Shown: piece after piece, positions 47,165 to 57,940 of the stretch
Layout: the number at the start of each line of letters is the position of its first letter
Numbering within the stretch: position 1 is the stretch's first letter
NCBI GenBank assembly: GCA_029961685.1
Contig: JARWKL010000008.1
Location: forward strand, 23,221,981 to 23,285,980
DNA length: 64,000 bases
Source of the DNA: Aristolochia californica
Lineage: Eukaryota > Streptophyta > Magnoliopsida > Piperales > Aristolochiaceae
Direction of reading: 5' to 3'
Notes under the pieces: model-generated
Database searches by the model: none
The model's input: only the letters and a program-made list of their open reading frames with translations
What the model was told of the DNA's origin: nothing
Program-made: the position numbers and the translations under genes

Positions 47165-47874
47165 CTTCAAGTGGGAGAATTGTCGAGTACATGTATTCTG
47201 CTCCGCACTTATGAGCAGGACATGGAGGGCATTTCAGATTTCTTTATTTTTGGGTTTGACGTGTGGAACACTCAAGAAAATTAAATCTCCCCCTTCCGAT
47301 TTATCATCTTCCGAAGACTTACTGTAAGGTGCTGGATTGACAGAAATAGAAATAGAAATAGAGAGGCTTATAGAAAAGCTCAGGATTTTTTGGATCTGGG
47401 TGGTTGTGTGCTGCTGTGAGAAAAAGAGAGAAAGGTTTCCGACTCATCAGAACAACGCTGCAGAGAGAGGTCATGGGACTCGTCGCTGCAGGAAATAGAG
47501 AGATCTCTCAGGACTACGCTGCTAAACAGAGAGAGTTTGAGGCTCGACGCTGCTGTAAGATACAATGGAACTCGACGCTGCTGTGAGGGAAACTTCCTTT
47601 CAGCATTTTCAGAGCTCGGTAATTGCAGGACTGATTACTGTTGCTGGCAGCAACAATGACAACACTACATCAGTAAGTAAAAAATTGTTGTTCTCTGTGA
47701 TTAGATGTAGGTTGTTATTTGAAAGTGTTGTAAACACTTCTTATCAAATTTTTTTTTCATATATAAGAATTGTGCAACATCGTGTGGACGTAACCAGATT
47801 TGAGCGAACCACGTTAAAATTATTGTCTGTAGTATTTTTGCTTCCTAGGTAATCTGTTTGTTATTATCCTAACA
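47165..47874 (+). repeat. PPT and 3' LTR of copia element 2
   Basis: The purine tract caagtgggagaat precedes the LTR at 47181. Relative to the 5' LTR it has an extra block near 47545-47580 (gctgctgtRagg-type partial duplication). Confidence 0.9.
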
Positions 47875-48232
47875 TTTGTCACTATCCTTAATCTATCTCC
47901 AACACCGTCTTCTCTGTTGATATGGTCGATATTGATTCACAAACAGAGCAGGAGTTCAAAGATTTGGTGTGGGCAATTTTGGAAGGAGCAGGCAAGCCTA
48001 ACCTCGTCGACTGTTTCCCAATTCTTCAACCCATTGATCCGCAAGGAATTAGGGTCGAATGAGATCTTACCTTAAAATACTACATGACGTTTTTGAGAAA
48101 GAAATCCAAGACCGTGAAGTCTCTAGATCGACGTCTAAATATCGACGGAGAAACGATTTCCTCGATGCCCTTTTAGACCAGAAGGAGGATGGCGCTGAGC
48201 TCAGTCGAATCGAGCTGAAGTCTCTATTTTTG

Positions 48233-48326
48233 GTACTGTTCGAAGCTTTATGATTATATCCATCGATTTTCGTTGTCCGATATTTCGCAAAGCTCACAAA
48301 TTAATTTTTTTTCTCAAATCCACCAG
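48233..48326 (+). other. Intron of the P450 pseudogene
   Basis: 94 bases, GT at 48233 and AG at 48325-48326 (tccaccag). It splits the sequence just before the I-helix segment DLFVAGSDTS, the position common to CYP76 and related A-type P450 genes. Confidence 0.85.
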
Positions 48327-48919
48327 GATTTATTTGTAGCCGGTAGCGACACGAGCTCAGATACTCTAGAATGGGCCATGGCCGAGCTGCTCCTAAACCC
48401 GGAAGCCATGGCACGGGCGAGATCAGAGCTTGATGAAATCATCGGTGAAGGAAAACAGGTGGAAGAATCAGATGTATGTCGACTTCCATACCTCCAGGCC
48501 ATTGTAAAAGAGACTCTGCGGCTTCACCCGCCAGCTCCCTTCCTGATCCCTCAAAAAGCTGAATGCGATGTGGAAATCTTCGGCTACACCATACCTAAGC
48601 ACACCAAGGTGATCGTTAACGCATGGGCTATAGCTAGGGACAGCGAAATTTGGGCGGATCCGACCTGTTTCAAGCCAGAGAGATTTCTTCGGTCGAAGGT
48701 GGACTACAGAGGACAACATTTCGAGCTAATCCCTTTTGGCGCCGGCCGTCGGATCTGCCCAGGACCACTGCTTGCGTTTCGGATGGTGCACCTGCTGCTG
48801 GCTTCTCTTCTCCATGCCTTCTGTTGGAAGCTTCCTGATGGGATGGGGCAGAGGATCTGGACAAGAGAAGTTCGGAATCACAGTCTGCCCCGTTAGTCGC
48901 TGTGCCCCTCAAACCGTGA

Positions 48920-49967
48920 CTCGCTTACTTGGTGTTGAGAAAAAGGGCAAAAAGTCAAGTCTACTTACAAAGTAGATCATTCAAATAAAGAAATTATGAT
49001 TTTAGAATGATCTTTTCATTTTGTTTTAGAGTAGAAAATATAATAAAATATCTTTTTTTTTGTTAGTGTAACCTTGTGAAAAGGGTTAAAAGAATTTATT
49101 AATAAAATAATTTTGGTACAAAATAACTAAAAAAGGTACTCATGAAATTGTTTGCTATTCTAAATTATAAAGATTTTTTTTAATTTGATAAAATAAATAT
49201 AAATTTATATTAATTTTTTTATTAATTTAATAGTACATTACATTTAGATAAATATATAATAATTTAATTTATTTATATGATTATGATGTAAATCAGTAAT
49301 TATTTTAATTATTAAAATAATTAAGAATGGTAAATAATTTTGAACTTCCTAACTAATGTGATTAACTGAGTATAAAAATAGAATTTTTTATGTAATCATA
49401 TATAATAAATCTATTTACTCAAAATAAAATAATTTTTACTCATTAATAAATAAATTATCGAGGATTAAATTTTATTAATTTAACAAATATTTATGTTATT
49501 TAAGTAATTAATAAAAAAAATACATATGATCAACATGATAAGATAAATTCTATCCATAAATATAAAAAAATACATATGATCAACATGATTACTTAAATTC
49601 AGTCCATAAATATAAAAAAATACATATGATCAACATGATAAGTTAAATTTTATCCATAAATATTCTTAAAATCAATGACAAAAATAATTATATATAAACT
49701 AGATATTTACATGTATAAATAAAAACTATGAGGGATGTTAGATTTTAGGGTTTCATACTTGAAAGTTTTAAGGTTCAAGAGAACAAGAAGAGAGAAGAAG
49801 TAGAAGAGAAAGTTCAAGAGAACAAGAAGAGAGAAGAAGTAGAAGAGAAAGAAGAGGATAAGAAATTAAGGAAGAAGGTTAGACGTATGAAGAGGAGAAG
49901 AGAATTAAAGAAAGAAAGAAGAGGAGCTTGAGTATGAGCTTGCCCTCCGTAACACTCTTATTTTGTT
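48920..49967. other. AT-rich DNA, no gene; two tandem repeats
   Basis: Downstream of the P450. 49511-49664 holds three copies of a 50-base unit (tacatatgatcaacatgat...). 49773-49850 holds two copies of a 39-base unit (gttcaagagaacaagaagag...). No coding sequence. Confidence 0.7.
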
Positions 49968-50075
49968 GAAGAACGGGTATGGAAGAGTCATAAATGACTC
50001 TCATTCTAAGAAGTCTCACAGAGTCATTAATTTGGTAGAGTCTTACAAGAGTCTCACTTAAGAATGGTAGATCTT
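49968..50075 (+). repeat. LTR fragment (element 5 family)
   Basis: TGTTGAAGAACGGGTATGGAAGAGTC and following sequence match the start of the LTRs at 25562 (minus) and 28031. It ends where viral block B begins. Confidence 0.6.
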
Positions 50076-50760
50076 GCATTCTGGATACTAATTCAGAAAC
50101 AAGTTCTATATTATTATCCACTTTAAAGTTCCTGATGGGAACTGGGGGTTTTATTAAGGGTTTATTATCCCTAATTAAAGGTAATTTCTTTGAGAATGGT
50201 TCGCTAGGAAAAATATTTCTAGGATGCCATTTCTCAATAAAATCTTCAATTCTATTTAGTTGATGACTAATAGTCTGAAGATTCAGATTGGTGTAATTGT
50301 TTTGTCGCCTTATCAGATTCAATGGCTGAACATTGGTATCTCGATTTACAAAAGCGACAGCTTCAATAGACTCCTTAAGTTGGTTTGCCGAAGTGCTTTA
50401 AAATTCAAGCTTCAAAAGATCAGTCGGAGGATGGACTGATTTGACTTTGATTCTAGATTGAAGCTGTCAATCTTTCGTTAAGGTTGAAAGAGTTGGTTCT
50501 GGTGTGGAAGCTAAGAATTGCTTCTGCTTCAATCTATAATGCACAAACCAATACAAAAAAGACATAATAACCTTATTTGTTTCCAAATAAAGATAAAATT
50601 CCTTTGAGAAAGCGATGCGTTGTGCGTCCCCATAGGTTTCATAAAACCATCTTTTGAAACCTAGATTGTTGGGATGAAAAAAATCAGCTTTAATGGTTGC
50701 ACGATCCACAATAAATGGTTGTGGATCGGGACTAGTAATCTATATGGGTGTAAGCATCAT
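50076..50760 (-). pseudogene. Pararetrovirus B ORF2, N-terminal coat region (broken)
   Basis: The ATG at 50760 lies two bases beyond the ORF1 stop (50763-50765). The conserved N-terminal motif PNNLGFKRWFYETYGD follows an early stop. Further stops occur near 50467 and 50400. The sequence ends inside the acidic linker, at the LTR fragment. Confidence 0.85.
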
Positions 50761-50762
50761 AA

Positions 50763-51781
50763 TCACATATTGAAACCAATCATTTCATTGGGATTGGGAG
50801 AGGTACGCCCATTCTCCCTTTCGGTATAGACCCATGAGGTATTTGGGTGTTTGATATGTGAATTCCTTTTAATGAGGAATCATCCTTACAAGTTAACTTT
50901 TCATCCACCTCTTGTAGGCGCGAGGTCTGGCCTACATTAAAGTATCTGGACGACGATGGTAAAGAGACTCAGTAGGGAGTCTTAAGGTTTGAAATTGATT
51001 ACCACGTCTCCATCTGTGGATAAAATAACTTGATCAATATCCTGATTAATCAGGAGTCTTGGAGGAACAACCTGGGGAATTGTCCAGTTGGCTGGGAAAT
51101 GAATTTTCTGCCAATTGATCATTCTAGGAGTGGCAACATTTGCACTCATGAGATCGGTTTCGATCAATATTGTCTTACCTTGGTCGGGTAAGTGTAATAC
51201 CTTAGGGACTAAGGTATTCATTATTTTGAAATGAATCCTAGATATTAGTGTTATGGTTTTAGTTCCAGGAATAAAATTGTATCCCTATGTTAGAATCCTC
51301 AATTGGAGGGCTTCTAACAGATTCCTATCTGTTAATGATAGGGTAAGGTTTGGATGGACATTATAGAAATTGGTCCCCGATTGAGACTAGTTTCAACTAT
51401 ACCCATCAAAGAAGGTTTCCAATCCAAACATCTTCCATCATGAAGAATGGCCTGTAAACAAGTATTCATCCCTAATAATGTTAGGGGTTTGAAAACAATT
51501 TGTATGCATCCAATATGCATATATTTCTTTTCAGTATCAGCAAGATACTTGTCCAAATCTGTTAACTCTAATAATTTAAGAGTTGAATCTTGATTTTCTA
51601 GATTAATTGTTTATTCCAAGGTTTTAATTCCCATGGTGCTAGAAAGGGTAAAAGTTCATTTCTTGTAGATTGAAGTGGGTTTGATGGACGGAATTATCCA
51701 ATCATTCAATTGTTGTTGAACTTTATATTCAACCAAAGATGCATTCTTGATTGATCCTGTAATCCTACTATTGGATGCCAT
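50763..51781 (-). pseudogene. Pararetrovirus B ORF1, movement protein (stops and frameshift)
   Basis: Starts at the ATG at 51781-51779. The 1019-base length is not a multiple of three. It has stops near 51656 and 51612 and a frame change near 51360. Open pieces at 51556-51332 and 51221-50982 are close to the block A protein (GMNTCLQAILHDGRCLDWKP, LMSANVATPRMINW). Same role inference as in block A. Confidence 0.78.
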
Positions 51782-52202
51782 TGTTTTAACAAATTTAAAA
51801 TTTAAAAATTTAAAACTAAATTAAAACTAATCTAACACTAAGAGTGGTAAAGAACATCAGAAAGGGGAATATCCTAGTATGAAGTAAACATATTATAAAC
51901 TTATTATATAGTAATCATGAACGAAAGAAACTATTTGTCATAATATCAAAATCAGTTTACTGTTCATCATCTTCTTGTGCAGATACACGTCTGTCAACGA
52001 TTTAAGAGTAAAACGGCCTTTCACGCCATCCTCGGCAACACGGCCTTACTCAACGCGACTTGGGTGATGTCCATGTCTCATACAAGAATGAAGATGAATA
52101 ACAAAATTCTTAAGATATTAAAGACTTTAAGTCCTCTGATGATTAAAATAAAAAAAATTATAATAGCCTACTTCATACTTCGGATATTCAAGGTTTAACC
52201 TT
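51782..52202 (-). other. Pararetrovirus B leader
   Basis: Non-coding stretch between PBS and ORF1, collinear with 2399-2854. No persistent ORF. Confidence 0.6.
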
Positions 52203-52219
52203 CCATGGCTCTGATACCA
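52203..52219 (-). promoter_or_regulatory. tRNA-Met primer-binding site of block B
   Basis: The minus strand reads TGGTATCAGAGCCATGG, complementary to the initiator-Met tRNA 3' end. By convention this marks nucleotide 1 of a caulimovirid genome. Confidence 0.88.
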
Positions 52220-52420
52220 ATGTCAGCAAATAGAAAGAAATTAACAAAAGGCACAAAGAAGAGAGGCAGAGAATAACTTTAAAATAAAATAACTTCTTAT
52301 TCAAAATCTCATAAAATACTTACAATAAACTTCAAGTCAAAGCAAGCAAGCAAACAAGCAACCTTGAGTACAATTGAGAACTATTGGATTCAAGTTATGC
52401 CTTATCAAAAGAAAACTACT

Positions 52421-52431
52421 CCTTATATAGA
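52421..52431 (-). promoter_or_regulatory. TATA box of the pregenomic RNA promoter, block B
   Basis: The minus strand reads gtctatataagg about 200 bases upstream of the PBS, the expected place for the 35S-like promoter. Upstream (52478-52600) are repeated caattatagaggc/caataatagag motifs and a tgactca site that may act as enhancer elements. Confidence 0.65.
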
Positions 52432-52475
52432 CGAAGAATAATAAAGTGGATTCTATACAACTTTGAAATCCACCA

Positions 52476-52955
52476 CTAAGGAAATGATAAGCCTCTATAA
52501 TTGAGGCGGCTGAGGTGAGTCATCTCTATTATTGAGATTGCTTTGAATGTGACCTCCATTATTGAGGGCGGCTTGACTTTGTTCTCCATTATCTCCATGA
52601 ATGAGATGCTAAAGAGACCTTTGATGGGCTTGGGCCTAGAGAATCTTTTTTTCTTCAAAGCATTAACTCTGACATAAGCAAGGTGGTGGCTTTCGGCTTC
52701 CCATTGAGATGACTTAATGGAATATGGCCTACCAAATATACTGTAGGTGCCTTGATTGATATGAAAAATAGGCCAGCTGTGGACCGGAGGATAAGATTTC
52801 ATCTGTGGGTTTTGGACGGATGCTACCGGCGAATCCTTCGGTGATTCTGACATATCCTTATCCTGCATAAGAATTATTTCTTTTTAGACTTAGATTCAAA
52901 AATATGAATCATAGTCTCCATATAATCTGCCATTGTAGGCTCATCTTCAATTGAC
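52476..52955 (-). pseudogene. Pararetrovirus B ORF3 C-terminal part (fused to deleted RT)
   Basis: Begins at the deletion junction after the RT start and covers the last acidic codons of ORF3 (matching 63512-63590). Then follows an open stretch 52868-52476, starting QDKDMSESPKDS, which matches the region after ORF3 in block C. Whether that stretch is protein-coding in the virus is unclear; it is open here but has a stop in C. Confidence 0.55.
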
Positions 52956-55900
52956 ATAAAAAGCAGTACAACTCCATGGGGAGTAAGATTTTCGAATTAA
53001 TTTCTTATCCAATAAACTTTGGATTTCTTTTTTGCATAGTTCTAGAAGATTATGTTTCATCTGGCCAGGCCTTTCTTTGGTGGGAATGGTCCTTTCATTG
53101 AACCCATCAACATAGGGTAAAGACACAATATATTTATGTCTATCCCAAAAGGCTGTAGGAATGTACTACAAATTTCATAAGAAAGTGATTTTTGAAGATT
53201 CTTAATTTTCTCTTCAACTTCTGTAGTTTCCAATTGTTGTTCCAAAGTAAGAAATTGAATTTCTTTATGAAGGAAACTAAGTTGTTGCTTTTTAACATTT
53301 CTCAATTCAGAAATCTCATTGATAAAACAAACTTGAGGTTGAGATTTGAAAGAGAAATAAATAGGTTTGTTATTAACCTCTCCAAGGATTCCTTGGTCAT
53401 CAATGCCTTTGATTGGCATAATTTTTTCCAAAAATGGAGTGCCTAATATGACCTGTTGAGTCATATCTTTAACTAACAAAAAATTTGTAGTTATGCACTG
53501 ATCATTAGTGCAGATAGAGGCATTATTTAATTTACATTTTATTTTCATTTTCTTGCCATTTGCATTGGCCAAAGATTTGGTAGTTTTTTCAAAATACTGG
53601 ATTGGAATTAACCCTTCTTGGATGCAATTTAAATCTGCTCCACTATCTATCAAAGCTATCAAATGGGGAATGACAAAATTCTGGTCGATAACCAAATCAA
53701 TTTTTGTATGCCACTTTTGATGAGTGACCTTAGTAATTTGATAAACAAAAACATCATCAGATAGTTTTTCATGTTTTTCAATTTTTGTTTCAAGCTTTTT
53801 ATATAAAGATTTTAATTCTTTTAATTCTAACTTGATTTCTTTAATCTCCCCCTATAAAGCATTTAGAGAGATAGGTTGTTTTGAAGAAGTAGATTCTTCA
53901 TAACGACCAACAATTTCCTTCAAAGAATAAGGTTTTATACCTTGGGTACTCTATGAAGCTTGTGAAAGATATTCATTTATTAAATATCTTTTTCTATGAG
54001 GAACTTCCTCTTGATCAATGTTCTCTAGAATTTGTTGTTGATCAATTGTAAGAACATTAATCTGAGGCATTTTGGCCACAGATTGAAGATGTGAAAAACT
54101 ACAATCTTGGTCTTCTTCTGATTGGTTGGATGATGCATAATCAATATCATCCCCTGAATCAGAATTCAAAAGAATTTTAGCCAACTGAAGTCTTAATCTT
54201 TCATCTATTTCCAGTTGGTTAATTTTTTCTTTTGTTTTGCATCTATTGGAATAGTGGCCTAATTTACCACATTTATAATAGACATTTTCTTTTTGTCTGG
54301 AAGATTCCTTTTAGGAGGAGGTCTCAATGGAGGAGGTCTCCTAGGTTCATGATTTGTCTTTTTATGAGACTGTCTTTTTAGATATCTCCTACTTTGATGA
54401 GCATAGGGAAGCTGTCTCCTATCATGAGAGACTTTGTCTTTTCCTTTCCTTTGATTGGAAGGTAGTGGTCCTGTGTCACAAGCAAATTGTTCAAAGAATT
54501 CACCTAACTCTCTTTTCCCAGTAAGATTTTGTTTCTTAAGCTGGGATTGGAGCTTTAAATCATTACATAGGGTCAAACCTTCTTGAATAATTGCACTTAT
54601 AAGGAGACCATATGTATATTGATGGTAGTTGATAATTCCTATCTCATTACCTAACCTCTTTCTAACCTTGCTTGCAAAAAGAGTTGGTAATCCATCAATG
54701 AATTTGGCTTTCCAATATTCATTGTTAGCATCAGGTCTTTGGATAACCTTAGAAAGGAAAACATCTTTATACCATCTAAAATGGCTAAGTGTTCTGCATC
54801 TAAGATTTTGTAAAACCTCTCTTCCCTTATCAGTTTGGGAAATTAGTTGCCTACAAAATGATGTAGGATACAGGAAATTAAGGTGTAAACTGCATCATCC
54901 TCACCTAAATTGGCATGTCCTGATTAAGTTTTAATAATCTTTTCAGAATTATGAATTTCCTGTTGTTGTTCTGTACTGAGAACATTTTCCCACCAACCTT
55001 TTAGAGCTCCTGAGAACCATGCGGTAAGCATTTCGGCAATACCTTGATCTGTATTTTTATGTTGCCGACAATTGGTATAGTACATTAACATTCTTTGACA
55101 TGATTCAAAGATTTGGTATTCAGATAAACCATCTAAATTCCATTCATACATTGATCGACCATCATAAGCTTTTTGATCGATATAAACATTTTCTTCATAC
55201 AATAGGTCCTGAGGTGTAGGCCTACGGTAATAGATTTTATGGTTCATATCCCATCGCCGAGTAGATTTTTTGGTATAATCTAATTTGTGAATACTCGGTT
55301 GTTCTATCGTTTCCTAAAATATATTTTCAGTGTGATTGATATTGGTTAATCCGAACTGTGCAGATTCAGAGTCAACATTAGGCAACATTGTTGGAGAAAT
55401 AGCTCCTGAAACAGAAGAAGATGTAAAAGATAAAGCTTCATCATCCAAATCTTGTTCATTGAGAACATTAAGACCTTTGAGATAATGAGATTTATTCTTT
55501 ACTTTTTCTTCTGCTGCCTTAAACTTAGCTTCAATCAAAGCTTTGGCTTCTAACGACTCAAGTGAATTAAGTTTACCTTTGTCGTCAGTAGAAGTAAGTT
55601 TATGATCTTGCATTCTGGATAACAATTCAGAAAAAAGTTCTATATTATTATCCACTTTAAAGTTCCTGATGGGAACTGAGGCTTTTATTAAGGGTTTATT
55701 ATCCCTAATTTAAGGTAATTTATTTGAGAATGGTTCGGTAGGAAATGTATTTCTAGGATGCCATTTCTCAATAGAAGCTTCAATTGTATTTAGTTGATGA
55801 CTAATAGTCTAAATATTTAGATTGGTGTAATTGTTTTGTCGCCTTATCAGATTCAGTGGCTGAACATTGGTATTTGGATTTACAAAAGTGACAGCTTCGA

Positions 55901-56138
55901 TAGACTCCTTAGGTTGGTCTGCTGAAGTGCTTGGAAATTCAAGCTTCAACGGATCAGTTGGAGGATAGACTAATTTGACTTTGATTCCAGATTGAAGCTG
56001 CCAATCTTTCATTAAGGTTGAAAGAGTTGGTTCTGGTGTGGAAGCTAAGGATTGCTTCTGCTTCAATCCATAACGCATAAAACAATCAACAAAAGGCATA
56101 ATAACCTTATTTGTTTCCAAATAAAGATAAAATTCTTT
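52956..56138 (-). pseudogene. Pararetrovirus B ORF2 partial (coat, zinc knuckle, protease, RT start)
   Basis: Read right to left. The coat N-region starts at the inverted junction (FYLYLETNKVIM); the linker is 55655-55314; the capsid core is 55247-54924 (RRPTPQDLLYEEN, GALKGWWENVL); the capsid C-region is 54934-54300. The zinc knuckle near 54290 has its first Cys changed to Tyr. A Ser/Asp-rich stretch lies at 54184-53951, and the aspartic protease at 53695-53057 has LIDSGADLNCIQEG. The RT start (KSYSPWSCTAFYV) ends at 52956. Numerous stops and frame changes. Confidence 0.85.
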
Positions 56139-57938
56139 AACTTCCCAAACTGATAAGGGAAGAGAGGTTTTGAAAAATTTTAGATGTAGAACACTTAGCC
56201 ATTTTAGATGGTATAAAGATGTTTTCCTTTCTAAGGTTTTGCAAAGATCTGATGCTAACCATGAATATTGGAAAGCCAAATTTATTGATAGATTACCAAC
56301 TCTTTTTGCAAGCAAGGTCAGAAAGAGGTTAGGTAATGAGGTAGGAATTATCAACTACCATCAATATACATATGGTCTCCTTATAAGTGCAATTATTCAT
56401 GAAGGTTTGACCCTATGTAATGATTTAAAGCTCCAAGCCCAGCTTAAGAAACAAAATCTTACTGGGAAAAAGAGTTAGGTGGATTCTGTGACCAATTTGC
56501 TTGTGACACAGGACCACTACCTTCCAATCAAAGGAAAGGAAAAGGCAAAGTCTCTCATGATAGGAGACAGGTTCCCTATTCTCATCAGAGTAGGAGATAT
56601 CCGAAAAAACAGTCTCATAAAAAGACAAGTCATGAACCTAGGAGACCTTCATTGAGACCTCCTCCTAGAAGGAATCTTCCAGATAAAAAAAAAATTGTCT
56701 GTTATAAATGTTGTAAATTAGGTAACTATTCCAATAGATGCAAAACAAAAGAAAAAATTAACCAACTGGAAATAGATGAAGGATTAAGACTTTAGTTGGC
56801 TAAAATTATTTTGAATTCTGATTCAGGGAATGATATTGATTATGCATCATCCAACCAATCAGAAGCAGACCGAGATTGTATTTGTTCACATCTTCAATCT
56901 GTGGCCAAAATGCATCAGATTAATGTTCTTACAATTGATCAACAACAAATTCTAGAGAACATTGATCAAGAGGAAGATCCTCATAGGAAAAGATATTTAA
57001 TAAATGAATATCTTGCACAAGCTTCAAAGAGTACCCAAGGTATAAAACCTTATTCTTTGAAGGAAATTGTTGGTCGTTATGAAGAATCTACTTCTTCAAA
57101 ACAACCTATCTCTCTAAATGCTTTATAGGGAGAGATTAAAGAAATCAAGTTAGAATTAAAAGAATTAAAACCTTTATATAAAAAGCTTGAAACAAAAATT
57201 GGAAAATAGGAAAAACAATCTGATGATGTTTTTCTTAATCAAATTACTAAGGTCACTCATCAAAAGTGGCATACCAAAATTAATTTGGTTATCGACCAGA
57301 ATTTTGTCATTCCCCATTTGATAGCTCAGATAGATAGTGGAACAGATTTAAATTGCATCCAAGAAGGGTTAATTCCAACCCAATATTTTGAAAAAACTAC
57401 CCAATCTTTGGCCAATGCAAATGGCAAGAAAATGAAAATAAAATATAAATTAAATAATGCCTCTATCTGCACTCATGATCAGTGCAAAACTACAAATTTT
57501 CTGTTAGTTAAAGATATGAGTCAGTAGGTCATATTAGGCACTCCATTTTTGGAAAAAATTATGCCAATCAAAGGCATTGATAACCAAGGAATCCTTGGAG
57601 TGGTTAATAACAAACCTATTTATTTCTCTTTCAAATCTCAACCTCAAGTTAGTTTTATAAATGAGATTTCTGAATTGAGAAATGTTAAAAAACCACAACT
57701 TAGTTTCCTTCATAAAGAAATTCAATTTCTTACTTTGGAACAACAATTGGAAACTACAGAAGTTGAAGATAAAATTAAGAATCTTCAAAAACCATTTTCT
57801 CATGAAATTTGTAGTGACATTCCTACAGCCTTTTGGGATAGACATAAATATATTGTTTCTTTACCCTATGTTGATGGGTTCAATGAAAGGACCATTCCCT
57901 TTCCCACTCCTAGTGAAATGACTGGTTTCAATATGTGA
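56139..57938 (+). pseudogene. Pararetrovirus C first unit: capsid-protease part fused to ORF1 tail
   Basis: The capsid C-region (56170-56478) is followed by an Arg/Lys/Pro-rich stretch. The zinc knuckle near 56697-56740 has its His replaced by Asn. 56796-57128 is the acidic linker. The protease (57285-57897) has LIAQIDSGTDLNC, with Thr where blocks B and C unit 2 have Ala. At about 57898 the sequence changes from the post-protease FNERTIP motif to the ORF1 end (TPSEMTGFNM), staying in frame to the ORF1 stop at 57936-57938. RT, RNase H, ORF3, promoter, PBS, leader and most of ORF1 are thereby missing. Confidence 0.85.
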
Positions 57939-57940
57939 TT

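Larger units (their letters stand above)
42460..47874 (+). mobile_element. Ty1-copia element 2 inside P450 exon 1, complete borders
   Basis: LTRs at 42460-43120 and 47181-47874, TGTYGAGTAC...CCTAACA. They are flanked by the 5-bp target duplication tttgt (42455-42459 and 47875-47879). Joining the flanks restores the P450 frame across this site. The LTRs have diverged by substitutions and indels (661 against 694 bp), which points to an older insertion than element 3. Confidence 0.95.
34615..48919 (+). pseudogene. CYP76-like cytochrome P450, exon 1 split by two copia elements
   Basis: A plant microsomal P450 gene in pieces: 34615-34952, 42277-42459, 47880-48232, intron 48233-48326, then 48327-48919. 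The start Met is followed by a hydrophobic anchor (residues about 3-20) and the PPGP hinge. The second piece has RRLRSLCNT and KELLAHV; the third has EFKDLVWAILEGAGKPNL and PIDPQGIR. Exon 2 keeps every catalytic motif: I-helix AGSDTS, ExxR (ETLR), PERF and heme-binding FGAGRRICPG. Besides the two insertions there is a stop in piece 2 (CNT* before IFSS), a frameshift before SGKTVAIGK, and two frameshifts after the heme loop; the ancestral end PLVAVPLKP is still readable and sets the stop at 48917-48919. Sequence pattern suggests the CYP76 family (terpenoid and alkaloid hydroxylases); substrate unknown. Remaining coding identity implies the gene died fairly recently. Confidence 0.92.
50076..56138 (-). 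mobile_element. Endogenous pararetrovirus block B (two partial units head to tail)
   Basis: Read right to left: 56138-52956 is ORF2 from the coat region to the start of RT; 52955-52476 is the ORF3 C-terminus; then come promoter, PBS, leader, ORF1 and the start of ORF2 of the next unit, ending at 50076. Because a second genome start follows a first genome end, the integrant came from a more-than-unit-length or circular template. RT, RNase H and most of ORF3 are deleted at about 52955. Very similar to block C. Confidence 0.9.

Noticed and set aside
49511..49664. Regular 50-base repeats, considered as a CRISPR-like array or a centromeric satellite
   Set aside because: Only three adjacent copies without unique spacers, in a plant genome; a simple tandem duplication.
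55809..56354. A 181-codon minus-strand frame crossing the B/C junction
   Set aside because: Its first part is the antisense of block C capsid and only its second part is real block B coat sequence, so it is a chance fusion at the inversion point.
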